Assembly (NCBI GenBank): GCA_964570795.1
Contig: CAZMYZ010000009.1
Coordinates: 1-29,515, forward strand
Length of the DNA stretch: 29,515 nt
Source of the DNA: Damh-18 sp964570795
Lineage (GTDB): Bacteria; Patescibacteriota; Minisyncoccia; Phycocordibacterales; UBA918
Reading direction: 5' to 3'
This document shows positions 14,717 to 22,177 of the stretch, one piece after another (position 1 is the first letter of the stretch; every line of letters begins with the position of its first letter). A program made the translations under genes and the position numbers. The notes below the pieces were generated by a model that saw only the letters and a program-made list of their open reading frames with translations, was not told where the DNA came from and ran no database searches.

Positions 14717-14925
14717 AGGGTATTGATGCCAAGGGAAAGTGTTAAAAAAAGCACTGCACCCCCCGTGAGATACGTGGCAAGTGCAATAAGGGAGATACGT
14801 TTACTCGTGCCGTAGGTAAACCAGTGATATGCGAGGAACGTGCCGTGAATGGTAAAAAAAAGTATCAAAATAAAAAAAAGCATTTCGGTACCTACGTACA
14901 TATAATGCTCAAAAAGTGATGCCAT
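14713..14925 (-). CDS. small two-helix membrane protein
   Basis: 70 residues with two hydrophobic segments, MLFFILILFFTIHGTFLAY and ISLIALATYLTGGAVLFLTL, joined by a short basic loop (HWFTYGTSKR). I recognise no family. It is placed between prmC (5-nt gap) and the PH-domain gene (4-nt overlap), and this tight spacing is the main support that it is a real gene. It may be a subunit or partner of the PH-domain protein; this is inferred from position only. No SD. Confidence 0.7.
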   Translation of the reverse strand: MASLFEHYMYVGTEMLFFILILFFTIHGTFLAYHWFTYGTSKRISLIALATYLTGGAVLFLTLSLGINTL

Positions 14926-14930
14926 AGGTA

Positions 14931-15689
14931 TTATTGTGGCATAGTTTCTGTGGTAGAGCGAGTGAGTCGTGTGTACCGTAGTACCCCATACTGGTCAGAG
15001 TGTGTGGTGGGAGTGAGGCCTGCCATACGAGCAAGTGTGTGTATGGTAGACACTTGTTCGGGCTCGTGCTCGAGATAGAGTACTCCTGTAGGGGTAAGAT
15101 GCTCGGGTGCGCGCATGATAATGGCTTCGATGAGCACCATACCACCCTTACCACCATAGAGAGCGAGCGCGGGTTCGTGAGCAAGGACCTCGGGCGAGAC
15201 GCGCCCGAGGATTTTATCAATATAGGGAGGATTACTTAAAATATAATCGTACTCCTCGGTAATCTCATCAAAGAGTGAACCGCCGTAGATATGAGAACGA
15301 GCAGGGTCTATTGCATTTTCGGTAATATTTTTTGTGATGGTGGAGTGGTGATGCAGAGCGATTTCACCAAAGTCGACGCGGGACGTAGGTAGTGCGTGTA
15401 ACACCGCCACCCCTACACAGCCCGAGCCTGCGCAGAGATCGAGTACGTGAAGGGGTTTTTCGCTGTGTGTACGCATCTCAGTGATTGCTTTCTCTACCCA
15501 AAACTCTGTCTCAGTGCGGGGAATGAGAGGATGTGAATCAAGAAAAATAGTGGTGCCTAAAAAAGGGATCGAGCCGATGAGGTATGCGAGCGGCTCGCCA
15601 CCTTCAAGGCGTTTTGTGTCGGCGAAAAATCCTTCGGATTTTTCGCCGTGATATTTCTCCTTGAGTAGCCATTCTTCATTCTGTGTCAT
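14931..15689 (-). CDS. prmC: release-factor glutamine methyltransferase
   Basis: 252 residues. The enzyme uses S-adenosylmethionine to methylate the GGQ glutamine of peptide-chain release factors. Family features: RLEGGEPLAYLIGSIPFLG, LIPRTETEFWVEKA, the SAM-binding VLDLCAGSGCVGVAVL and the catalytic NPPYI (SNPPYIDKILG). The N-terminal helical domain is short. The frame is open 17 codons further, but ATG 15689 lies 7 nt below the -10 of a strong promoter while the upstream codons overlap that promoter, so 15689 is chosen. A perfect 13-bp palindrome (15620-15648) falls in frame within the N-terminal domain and encodes GEKSEGFFA. First gene of a three-gene operon. Confidence 0.93.
   Translation of the reverse strand: MTQNEEWLLKEKYHGEKSEGFFADTKRLEGGEPLAYLIGSIPFLGTTIFLDSHPLIPRTETEFWVEKAITEMRTHSEKPLHVLDLCAGSGCVGVAVLHALPTSRVDFGEIALHHHSTITKNITENAIDPARSHIYGGSLFDEITEEYDYILSNPPYIDKILGRVSPEVLAHEPALALYGGKGGMVLIEAIIMRAPEHLTPTGVLYLEHEPEQVSTIHTLARMAGLTPTTHSDQYGVLRYTRLTRSTTETMPQ
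15620..15648. repeat. perfect 13-bp palindrome inside prmC
   Basis: CGGCGAAAAATCC, loop TTC, then its exact complement, 14-23 codons into prmC. It is translated in frame and has no T-run after it. Confidence 0.8.
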
Positions 15690-15696
15690 AGAGGAA

Positions 15697-15725
15697 ACTA
15701 TACGTGCTTTACTCTCACTTCTCAA
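15697..15725 (-). promoter_or_regulatory. promoter of prmC
   Basis: On the minus strand TTGAGA (15720-15725), 17 nt, TATAGT (15697-15702). The -10 ends 7 nt before the ATG, which places the transcript start at or next to the start codon. Confidence 0.75.
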
Positions 15726-15765
15726 GAATGGTGTACACAAGAGCGTCTTTCTTCACGCATACGCG

Positions 15766-15774
15766 TGGTACAAT
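15766..15774 (+). promoter_or_regulatory. extended -10 of the aldolase gene
   Basis: TG-G-TACAAT ends 8 nt before the ATG at 15783. No clear -35. It diverges from the prmC promoter about 40 nt away. Confidence 0.55.
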
Positions 15775-15782
15775 TTTTCAAT

Positions 15783-16802
15783 ATGAGAAACAATACTGAT
15801 TTGTACAACACGGTTACACAACTGATGCAACCCGGGAAAGGTCTTCTTGCCGCCGATGAAAGCGATGCAACTGCAGGGAAGCGCCTCGAGATAGCGAAAT
15901 TACCTAACCAGCCCGGCAATCGCCAGGACTTCCGTGAAATGCTTTTTACCGCACCAGGTATCGAAGAGTATCTCTCAGGTGTGATTCTCTATGACTCCAC
16001 CATTAAAGAAAGTACTGACCAGGGTGTTCCCTTTGCCGATATTCTGGTAGCACGCGGTATTGTGCCGGGTATTAAGGTAGATATGGGTGTAAAGCCACTT
16101 CCAGAGTCCGAGGGGGAGGTGGTAACACGCGGCCTTGATGGGCTCGAGGAGAGACTCAAAGAGTACTACGACATTGGTGCACGCTTCACCAAGTGGCGTG
16201 CGGTGATTACTATTGGTGACACTATTCCTACTGACGAATGTATTGAACTCAATGCAGTCCAGATGGCTCAGTATGCACTCAGTGTGCAAGCACAGGGTAT
16301 GGTGCCTATTGTGGAGCCCGAGGTGATGTTCCCTGGTGACCACTCACTTGAGGTGGCAGAAGAAGTGACAACCCGCACACTCACGACTCTGTTTGCAGTA
16401 TTGAAAAAATACCATGTTGACTTGAAAGGGCTAATTTTGAAATCAAGTATGGTGCTCGCAGGTGATGCGCATGGAGAGCAGTCGACTCCTGATGAGGTTG
16501 CTGCAGCAACACTCCGTACTTTTAAACTCTCTGTCCCTCGTGAAGTGGGAGGAATTGTATTCCTTTCAGGGGGACAAACCCCAAAGCGTGCTACGGAAAA
16601 CCTCCAAGCAATCGCTGCTTTTGGTCCACAGCCATGGCCTATCACTTTCTCATACTCACGCGCGATTCAGGAGCCAGTATTGGTAGCATGGCAAGGTAAA
16701 TCAGAAAATATTCCTCAAGCACAGAAGGTGCTTCTCTTCCGTTCAAAGATGAATAGTCTTGCGCAACAGGGAAAGTACACTCCTGCTGATGAAGGGAAGT
16801 AA
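15783..16802 (+). CDS. class I fructose-bisphosphate aldolase
   Basis: 339 residues of the animal/plant-type class I aldolase family, which interconverts fructose 1,6-bisphosphate with dihydroxyacetone phosphate and glyceraldehyde 3-phosphate through a Schiff base. Motifs: GKGLLAADES near the N-terminus, VDMGVKPL, GARFTKWRAV, VEPEVMFPGDH, the Schiff-base lysine at about residue 220 in GLILKSSMV, FLSGGQTPKRAT and FSYSRAIQEP. A GTG six codons earlier overlaps the extended -10, so ATG 15783 (MRNNTDLYNTV) is taken; it has no SD. The gene is monocistronic: divergent from prmC and convergent with the L33 gene across a shared terminator. Confidence 0.95.
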   Translation: MRNNTDLYNTVTQLMQPGKGLLAADESDATAGKRLEIAKLPNQPGNRQDFREMLFTAPGIEEYLSGVILYDSTIKESTDQGVPFADILVARGIVPGIKVDMGVKPLPESEGEVVTRGLDGLEERLKEYYDIGARFTKWRAVITIGDTIPTDECIELNAVQMAQYALSVQAQGMVPIVEPEVMFPGDHSLEVAEEVTTRTLTTLFAVLKKYHVDLKGLILKSSMVLAGDAHGEQSTPDEVAAATLRTFKLSVPREVGGIVFLSGGQTPKRATENLQAIAAFGPQPWPITFSYSRAIQEPVLVAWQGKSENIPQAQKVLLFRSKMNSLAQQGKYTPADEGK

Positions 16803-16813
16803 GAGAAAAAATA

Positions 16814-16841
16814 AAAAGACGAGGTACTGACCTCGTCTTTT
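16814..16841. terminator. bidirectional terminator between aldolase and rpmG
   Basis: AAAAGACGAGGT, loop ACTG, ACCTCGTCTTTT: a 12-bp perfect stem with A's on one side and T's on the other, serving two converging genes. Confidence 0.85.
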
Positions 16842-16844
16842 ACT

Positions 16845-17018
16845 TTATTTTTTCTCTTTGTAAACAGTATGCTTCTTAGCGATTGGATTGAATTTTTTGA
16901 ATTCAAACTTCTTATCAGCGAGCTTCTTTTTATTCTTTCGGGTGTAGTACGTATGACCTTTTCCGACGCCTTTTGAGTCGCCCTGAGAGACAAGTTTAAT
17001 TAGTTTATCCTGTGACAT
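16845..17018 (-). CDS. rpmG: 50S ribosomal protein bL33
   Basis: 57 residues, hand-translated: MSQDKLIKLVSQGDSKGVGK, then GHTYYTRKNKKKLADKKFEF and KKFNPIAKKHTVYKEKK. The GHTYYTRKNK and KKFNPIAKKHTVYKE stretches are the standard L33 signature. The four-Cys zinc-binding version is absent. It is a small structural protein of the large subunit, near the E site. The ATG at 17018 follows a strong -35/-10 promoter by 9 nt without an SD. It is a single-gene unit with a shared terminator on the aldolase side. Confidence 0.93.
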   Translation of the reverse strand: MSQDKLIKLVSQGDSKGVGKGHTYYTRKNKKKLADKKFEFKKFNPIAKKHTVYKEKK

Positions 17019-17027
17019 AGTGGGGGG

Positions 17028-17056
17028 ATAGTACCAAAAATAAGGATATTAGTCAA
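17028..17056 (-). promoter_or_regulatory. promoter of rpmG
   Basis: On the minus strand TTGACT (17051-17056), 17 nt, TACTAT (17028-17033) with TGG before the -10. It ends 9 nt before the ATG. This is one of the best promoters in the window. Confidence 0.8.
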
Positions 17057-17081
17057 TGAATGGGGATTGGGGGATACCGAG

Positions 17082-17897
17082 TTAAAAGCGCTTTGTCCAG
17101 AAACCAGCCTTGGTGCCAAGAGGGAGATAGCGCCCTATTTTGGTGCGGTGGATGGAGTACGCAAGCCCGCCGGTGCCTAATTGTGCTCCCACAAAGCCTG
17201 CAAGAGAGCGCATATACGTGCCTGAGGAGGCAATAATAGTGACGGTGATAAGGGGGAGAGCCTCGGGTGCAGAGGTGGCAAAACGGTCCCATGACGCGCG
17301 GACGTCATCGCGTCGAAAGTCCGCTCCGAGAGCCTTGCTTTCCTCGGTGACCTTTGGAATGGTTTCGATTTTTGCACGGACGGTCTTGAGCACCTCTTCT
17401 CGTGGCACCATGCGTACACCATTGAGTGTGACGCGATGAATGACGGAGTGCTGTGTAGGGATTTCTATCTCATGAAGCCGCTTCTCGAGTGCCCAGGTGT
17501 GGAGTGGTTTCCCGCGGACAGTCTTTGAAGAAAAATGCGGATAGGGAAATGCATTGTGTCCACGAAGTCGTCTGAGTACCCCACTAATATCTATATGCTC
17601 AAGTGGTGGAAGAAAACAGGATTCAATAAGCCCTAGTACATCGCCGGTGTCTGACTGCGTACCAAGGAGAATTTCTACTTGGTATTCTTTATCAAACGAG
17701 TGATACTCTTTTTGCTTTTTGCACTCGTCTCCAATGAGGATGAGGAGTTTCCCTGATGCCATAGGGTCGAGGCGGCCAGCATAGGCTAGGGAGATGTCTC
17801 TTGGAATCCTGAGGGATTCCCGCAAGCGTTCCGCTGCGACAAGTGGCGTCTCACCGACCACTTTTTCGACAGTTGCCCATCTTGGGTAGGGATTCAT
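17082..17897 (-). CDS. truB: tRNA pseudouridine-55 synthase (TruB), divergent
   Basis: 271 residues. It should isomerise U55 of the tRNA T-arm. The catalytic motif is clear, LAYAGRLDPMASGKLLILIG with the nucleophile Asp in GRLDP, followed by KEYQVEILLGTQSDTGDVLG and later SSGTYMRSLAGFVGAQLGTGG. The usual N-terminal KPxGxTS appears only as EKVVGETPL. The protein ends soon after the catalytic core and appears to lack a C-terminal PUA domain. The frame is open 29 codons upstream through a terminator, so the ATG at 17897 is preferred; it lies 7 nt after an extended -10. No SD. Confidence 0.88.
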   Translation of the reverse strand: MNPYPRWATVEKVVGETPLVAAERLRESLRIPRDISLAYAGRLDPMASGKLLILIGDECKKQKEYHSFDKEYQVEILLGTQSDTGDVLGLIESCFLPPLEHIDISGVLRRLRGHNAFPYPHFSSKTVRGKPLHTWALEKRLHEIEIPTQHSVIHRVTLNGVRMVPREEVLKTVRAKIETIPKVTEESKALGADFRRDDVRASWDRFATSAPEALPLITVTIIASSGTYMRSLAGFVGAQLGTGGLAYSIHRTKIGRYLPLGTKAGFWTKRF

Positions 17898-17904
17898 ATA
17901 TGTA

Positions 17905-17913
17905 AATATACCA
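17905..17913 (-). promoter_or_regulatory. extended -10 of truB
   Basis: TGG-TATATT on the minus strand ends 7 nt before the ATG; no good -35. Confidence 0.55.
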
Positions 17914-17927
17914 TTTCCATAAGACAA

Positions 17928-17956
17928 GAAAAAAGGCGATTCCGTAGAATCGCCTT
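17928..17956 (-). terminator. terminator of the gene at 17984-18325
   Basis: On the minus strand AAGGCGATTC, loop TACG, GAATCGCCTT followed by TTTT. It starts 28 nt after the stop codon and ends just upstream of the truB promoter. Confidence 0.85.
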
Positions 17957-17983
17957 CTGGGCACGCTGAGTGCCTAAGTTGCA

Positions 17984-18325
17984 CTAAGCATCTTGTCGTG
18001 AAAATTTCAGGGTAACAAAAACCTTGTCGTTACGAAGTTTTTCCACGGTGAGGTTGCGGTGTTTGTTCTGCAAGTACGTAACGAACTCATTGATATCCTT
18101 TACTTGAAAATCCGTCAGGTGTTTACGACTGCTGCAACAGACGGAGAACACGAAGTTGCCGTTGTTGTGACCTTTTGCCAGTTTCAGGTCTTCACGTTTT
18201 TTTGCCCATGCAAGAATCTCTTTCTCAAGGTCTTGCATAAACGTGGAGATGCGCTGACTTACAGGCAATTTTCCAGACTTGAGAACAAAACCTTTTTTTT
18301 GTACTTCCTCTGCCACTTGTGGCAT
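17984..18325 (-). CDS. hypothetical protein, 113 aa, SD-led
   Basis: I recognise no family. The protein is soluble and basic, with helical stretches (RISTFMQDLEKEILAWAKKR) and a mixed C-terminal part (FVTYLQNKHRNLTVEKLRND then KVFVTLKFSRQDA). Two adjacent cysteines occur in FSVCCSSRKH. The ATG at 18325 has GAGGTGA just upstream, a good SD. The promoter and 53-nt leader belong to a 69-nt block duplicated upstream of the gene at 18502-18795, so the two unrelated proteins are probably expressed together. Own terminator at 17928-17956. Confidence 0.75.
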   Translation of the reverse strand: MPQVAEEVQKKGFVLKSGKLPVSQRISTFMQDLEKEILAWAKKREDLKLAKGHNNGNFVFSVCCSSRKHLTDFQVKDINEFVTYLQNKHRNLTVEKLRNDKVFVTLKFSRQDA

Positions 18326-18353
18326 AAGTCACCTCATAATTTTGGTTGAATAT

Positions 18354-18422
18354 ACGCACACCGACCATTCGGAATGCAGTGAGCAATATAGCATTACACA
18401 ATAAGAAAAACAAGGTGCATAG
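18354..18422 (-). repeat. duplicated promoter-leader block, copy 1
   Basis: 69 nt, near-identical to 18816-18884. On the minus strand it has TTGTTT (18408-18413), 17 nt, TATATT (18385-18390) with TGC before the -10, then a leader hairpin GCATTCCGA/TCGGTGTGC. It drives the gene at 17984-18325. Confidence 0.85.
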
Positions 18423-18460
18423 GGTATATCTTGGTGTGGGGTATCTCGATTTTGAGTACG

Positions 18461-18487
18461 AAAAACGCCGACCTGGGGAGGTCGGCG
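18461..18487 (-). terminator. terminator of the gene at 18502-18795
   Basis: On the minus strand CGCCGACCT, loop CCCC, AGGTCGGCG, then TTTTT. Confidence 0.85.
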
Positions 18488-18501
18488 ATGCGCCTGGCAT
18501 T

Positions 18502-18795
18502 TCAGGCCATGTGCAGCGTGCAGTTGCAGAGAGTCGTGCTCTGACGCATGTCACGCTTGAAGTTGAGACCATCGAGGATGAAGTCGAGCATTTCCATGAC
18601 TGCCGTCCAGATTTCCCAACTCTGGAGCCTGGCGTCGAAATCTTTGGGTGAAACGAGGACTTTGACCGCCCCATCACACTCGCCGGCAAACATTACCGAG
18701 TAGGTATGGTTGCCTCGCGATAGTTGCTTGATGCGCTCCATGATGATTTGAAGGGTTGTGTGAGGAACTGCTTTGGTAGTGGCATTTTCAGCCAT
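18502..18795 (-). CDS. hypothetical protein, 97 aa, SD-led
   Basis: Unrecognised soluble protein. Its middle, YSVMFAGECDGAVKVLVSPK, looks like two beta strands and is followed by an amphipathic helix (WEIWTAVMEMLDFILDGLNF). The C-terminus holds CNC. The ATG at 18795 has GGGAG eight bases upstream. The promoter lies in the second copy of the duplicated 69-nt block; in this copy the leader hairpin is directly followed by TCTTTTTTT, which makes it look like an attenuator. Its own terminator follows. There is no sequence similarity that I can see to the gene at 17984 despite the shared control region. Confidence 0.72.
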   Translation of the reverse strand: MAENATTKAVPHTTLQIIMERIKQLSRGNHTYSVMFAGECDGAVKVLVSPKDFDARLQSWEIWTAVMEMLDFILDGLNFKRDMRQSTTLCNCTLHMA

Positions 18796-18815
18796 GTTTG
18801 TACTCCCAAAAAAAG

Positions 18816-18884
18816 ACGCACACCGACCATTCGGAATGCAATGAGCAATATAGCATTACACAACAATAAACACAAGATGCATAG
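18816..18884 (-). repeat. duplicated promoter-leader block, copy 2
   Basis: On the minus strand TTGTGT (18870-18875), 17 nt, TATATT (18847-18852), then the same leader hairpin as copy 1, here followed by a T-run. It drives the gene at 18502-18795. Confidence 0.85.
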
Positions 18885-18945
18885 AGTTCCTTGCTGTGTA
18901 AGGTATACTACATAGATTCGTCACTAGAAGTACATAATTAGTATT

Positions 18946-18951
18946 TATATT
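18946..18951 (+). promoter_or_regulatory. -10 of the GH18 gene
   Basis: TATATT ends 7 nt before the ATG at 18959. A TATACT at 18904-18909 is an alternative that would give a longer leader. Confidence 0.4.
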
Positions 18952-18958
18952 AAAACCA

Positions 18959-20149
18959 ATGATATCTCGATTCTTTGCCATTTTTTGTCTTATTACGCTC
19001 ATGGGAACGCCGCTTCTTAGTAGTGCTGCTACTTCTTCATCAGATTTGGAGGTGTCCGGCTGGATGCCATATTGGCGCGACTCACAGTCAATAAAAGATG
19101 CAAAGAAACATCTCGGAAGTATTGATGCGGTGTACCCATTTGCATTTACGGTAACGACGAAGGGTGAATTACGCGATCAAGCAGGGCTCACCGACAAAGA
19201 ATGGACAAGTTTTATCAAACTTGCACAAAAGAAGCATGTGGACGTAATTCCTACTATTATGTGGAGTGATGGTGCAAGCATTCATACGGTTTTGAGTGCC
19301 ACCACTACCCGCACCGCGCACATCAAAGAAATTGCTGCAATGGTAAAGAAAGGAAAGTTTGATGGTGTGGACATCGACTACGAGGGAAAGAAGTCAGAGA
19401 CCATTAACTACTTCTCACAATTCCTCAAGGAACTCAATGATGCTCTTGGAGAGAAGTCACTCCTCTGTACTATAGAGGCGCGTACTCCGCCCGATTCCTT
19501 GTATAAGGAAGTGCCTGCAGTGATTAACTACGCCAACGACTACAAAGCAATTGCACAGTATTGCGACCAGGTAGAAATAATGGCATACGACCAGCAACGT
19601 GCCGATATCAAACTCAATGAAGATCGTTCAGGGAAGCCATACATGCCCGTAGCGGATGCTGCGTGGGTAGAGAAGGTGATTCAGCAGACACTCAAAGATA
19701 TTCCCAAAGAAAAGATTGTTATTGGTATCTCTTCATACGGACATCACTACGCGGTAACGGTCGCTCCTAATTGGTATCGTGACTACTGGAAACTCGGTGC
19801 GATGAATGTACCAAGCCTTCTCGATGTAGCAAAAGAAAATAAAGTAACCCCGACACGCAATGATGCGGGTGAAATGAGTTTTACCTATTTACCTAAGTCA
19901 TCTACGGTAAAATTCCCGAGTTCACTTGCGATTCCTAAAAATACACCAAAGGGGCAGGTGGTTGCCGCGAAAGCACTTGCCTACGCCAATAAGACAGGGA
20001 AGGAAGTGGTCTTCCATATGGGATGGTATTCAGATGTTGGTGCTATGGAGGACAAAATAAAACTCGCAAAGAAGTATGGCCTCAAAGGTGTTGCCTTCTT
20101 TAAGATTGATGGGGAAGAGGATCAGAAGGTGTGGAAGATTTTGAAGTAG
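18959..20149 (+). CDS. secreted glycoside hydrolase family 18 protein
   Basis: 396 residues with an N-terminal signal peptide (about 1-23, hydrophobic core FFAIFCLITLMGTPLL, Ala-rich cleavage region SSAAT). The rest is a GH18 TIM barrel: SGWMPYWRDS at strand 1, the catalytic DxxDxDxE as FDGVDIDYEG, QVEIMAYDQQ and a closing GLKGVAFFKIDGEEDQKVW. Family members cleave beta-1,4-linked N-acetylglucosamine polymers; the single-domain secreted YaaH-like type acts on peptidoglycan or chitin-like chains. The likely role is cell-wall turnover or scavenging outside the membrane. No SD; a -10 lies 7 nt before the ATG. Its last 50 nt overlap, in antisense, the end of the DUF2127 gene. Confidence 0.9.
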   Translation: MISRFFAIFCLITLMGTPLLSSAATSSSDLEVSGWMPYWRDSQSIKDAKKHLGSIDAVYPFAFTVTTKGELRDQAGLTDKEWTSFIKLAQKKHVDVIPTIMWSDGASIHTVLSATTTRTAHIKEIAAMVKKGKFDGVDIDYEGKKSETINYFSQFLKELNDALGEKSLLCTIEARTPPDSLYKEVPAVINYANDYKAIAQYCDQVEIMAYDQQRADIKLNEDRSGKPYMPVADAAWVEKVIQQTLKDIPKEKIVIGISSYGHHYAVTVAPNWYRDYWKLGAMNVPSLLDVAKENKVTPTRNDAGEMSFTYLPKSSTVKFPSSLAIPKNTPKGQVVAAKALAYANKTGKEVVFHMGWYSDVGAMEDKIKLAKKYGLKGVAFFKIDGEEDQKVWKILK

Positions 20150-20639
20150 TACGGAAGCGTACACGGTACTCATCGTGGATAAGGTAGAGAATAATGAGAT
20201 CAACCACAATCACCCCTGCAAGGATGAGTGAGTGAGTGATGGAAAGACGTATGATGCCGTAGAGGATAAAAAGCACAATAATACCCATGGCGACGGGGAA
20301 TGCTTTTTTGATGTGATGTAAAAGACAGAGAGAAAGTACGATATCGACAGCCCCCCAAAAGATAAAGTAGAACGCAATGAAGTAGGTGACCGTGATGTCG
20401 TGAGTATCAATGAGGATGTACATTTTTTCAAGGAGAATGTCCGTGGTTTTGCCGGTGAGTTCATGAGACATGAGTGTGTATATAAACTCAGCGAGCGGCT
20501 GCCCGGTGATTTTCAGTAAGGTGGCGCCTAAGAAAAGGCGCAAAAATCCGTAGACAATACGCCACCACATACTGAGTTTAAAGAGAAAAGAAAGATGTTG
20601 TTGAATTTCTTCCTCGATAGATTCTCTAATGTGTGACAT
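20100..20639 (-). CDS. DUF2127 family membrane protein
   Basis: 179 residues. A short charged N-terminus (MSHIRESIEEEIQQHLSFLF) precedes four hydrophobic segments, including YGFLRLFLGATLLKITGQPL and YFIAFYFIFWGAVDIVLSLC, which match the DUF2127 pattern; the function is unknown. The frame is open 50 codons upstream through a strong terminator and into the DEAD-box gene, so the ATG at 20639 is used; it lies 9 nt after an extended -10 (TGC-TATACT). The polar tail (RTTSKSSTPSDPLPHQS) is encoded in the 50-nt stretch that overlaps the GH18 gene in antisense. Confidence 0.85.
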   Translation of the reverse strand: MSHIRESIEEEIQQHLSFLFKLSMWWRIVYGFLRLFLGATLLKITGQPLAEFIYTLMSHELTGKTTDILLEKMYILIDTHDITVTYFIAFYFIFWGAVDIVLSLCLLHHIKKAFPVAMGIIVLFILYGIIRLSITHSLILAGVIVVDLIILYLIHDEYRVRFRTTSKSSTPSDPLPHQS

Positions 20640-20648
20640 GAGAAAAAT

Positions 20649-20657
20649 AGTATAGCA
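20649..20657 (-). promoter_or_regulatory. extended -10 of the DUF2127 gene
   Basis: TGC-TATACT on the minus strand ends 9 nt before the ATG at 20639 and begins only 8 nt after the DEAD-box terminator. Confidence 0.6.
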
Positions 20658-20664
20658 GATGAGA

Positions 20665-20700
20665 CACGAAAAAAGACCCCTTGCGGGGTCTTTTTTCGTG
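20665..20700 (-). terminator. terminator of the DEAD-box gene
   Basis: CACGAAAAAAGACCCC and its exact complement: a 16-bp stem with a 4-nt loop, A's and T's inside the stem ends. It lies 5 nt after the stop codon. Confidence 0.88.
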
Positions 20701-20704
20701 CCTA

Positions 20705-22177
20705 CTATCCTTGTACAAAAGTGAGGGCCATTCCTTTCTCTGAGCCGCGACCGGTGCGACCGATGCGGTGGACATAGTCCTCGTAGCAAGAGGGAAGGTC
20801 GTAGTTGATAACGTGCGTCACGTTGTCGACGTGAATACCGCGTGCCGCCACATCGGTAGCAACGAGTACCCGTGCGTGACCATCTTTGAATCGCTTCAAA
20901 GAACGCTGACGTTGCGGGTGTGACTTATTACCGTGGATAGACTCTGCACTGATGCCGTGGGCGATGAGTTGCTCACTGAGTTTCTCCACGCTGTGCTTCA
21001 TAGCACCAAAGATAAGTACACGCTTGAAACTAGGGTCACCAAGTAGATTGGTAAGTGTTTCAAACTTGTCACTATGTCCGTAGTGGACGACATCTTGATG
21101 CACGCTATTGGTAATATCCTGCTTCTTCACCGATACGGTAACGGGGTCACGGAGGAAGTCGTTCACCAGACGCTTGATATCGTCAGACATAGTTGCTGAG
21201 AAGAAGAGTGTCTCACGGTCGGCTTTGATGCCGGAGAGAATGAGACGCATATCATTGATGAATCCCATGTCGAGCATGCGGTCTGCTTCATCGAGTACGA
21301 CGGTGCTTACACCGCTGTTTCTAAATGCACCACGCTCAATGAGGTCGATGACACGCCCAGGAGTACCAATCACAAAGTGGTTCTTGCGTTTGAGACCTTG
21401 AATTTGTGGACGAATGTTGGTGCCGCCCACACAGGTGGTGGAATACAATTTAAATCCTACAGAAAGTTTCCTGAGTTCGTTTTCAATCTGAATCGCGAGT
21501 TCACGTGTAGGGGTGAGGATAAGTGTTTGGCGTGAATATTCGCGAAGGGTCTTGTCAATGAGCGGAATGAGAAAGGCTGCTGTTTTTCCGGTACCGGTGT
21601 TCGCAAGACCAATCACGTCACGTCCTTCCATGATGTGCGGAATGATTTCATCCTGAATCGGTGTAGGGGAGGTAAGACCTGATGAAGTAATGGTGTATGC
21701 GAGTTTTTTGTCCAAGCCAAATTCAGTAAATTTGTGCTTTGGGGTAAAGACCTCAGTCTCGGTGTTGGTAACGGGGTTTTTGTTGATGAACTTTGATACA
21801 TCAAAGGTCTTCAATACGCGACCGCGACTGGTGCGCATGCCACCGCCATTATTATTGTGTGTAAAGGTACGACTTCCGCTCCCGCTTCGAGAGCGACTGC
21901 CGCTACTAAAACTTCCGCGTGAGTGACTCCCATCGCGACTGTCGCGGCGTGGTGCGAATGAACGTTCTGATGAACGTGCGTGTGCGCTGTGTGAGCGCTC
22001 TCCACCCTGTGCATGTCCGCCTTCGCGACGGTGTGAGGGGGTGTGTGATGCACTCCGTGGGGCACGAGAATCACTTTGGCGTGCACCCTGTGCTGCGGTA
22101 CGAGTAAAAGGAGTTCGTTTTCCGGCAGTGCGCGCGGAAGACGGACTCCGACGTGGTGGTCGGTTTGATGTGTTCAT
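20705..22177 (-). CDS. DEAD-box RNA helicase with disordered N-terminus
   Basis: 490 residues. The first 120 or so are low-complexity and rich in Arg, Ser, Gly and His (for example SGSRSRSGSGSRTF), almost certainly disordered. The helicase core follows with all motifs: the Q motif near FGLDKKLAYTITSSGLTSPT, ANTGTGKT, PTRELA, GTPGR, DEAD, SAT, ARGIH and HRIGRTGR. It stops straight after motif VI and a short strand, with no C-terminal RNA-binding extension, so the N-terminal tail may supply RNA contact. The role is probably RNA unwinding in ribosome assembly or mRNA turnover, as for RhlE/DeaD-type enzymes. A TTGACA/TATTCT promoter gives a leader of about 83 nt without an SD. Confidence 0.93.
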   Translation of the reverse strand: MNTSNRPPRRSPSSARTAGKRTPFTRTAAQGARQSDSRAPRSASHTPSHRREGGHAQGGERSHSAHARSSERSFAPRRDSRDGSHSRGSFSSGSRSRSGSGSRTFTHNNNGGGMRTSRGRVLKTFDVSKFINKNPVTNTETEVFTPKHKFTEFGLDKKLAYTITSSGLTSPTPIQDEIIPHIMEGRDVIGLANTGTGKTAAFLIPLIDKTLREYSRQTLILTPTRELAIQIENELRKLSVGFKLYSTTCVGGTNIRPQIQGLKRKNHFVIGTPGRVIDLIERGAFRNSGVSTVVLDEADRMLDMGFINDMRLILSGIKADRETLFFSATMSDDIKRLVNDFLRDPVTVSVKKQDITNSVHQDVVHYGHSDKFETLTNLLGDPSFKRVLIFGAMKHSVEKLSEQLIAHGISAESIHGNKSHPQRQRSLKRFKDGHARVLVATDVAARGIHVDNVTHVINYDLPSCYEDYVHRIGRTGRGSEKGMALTFVQG

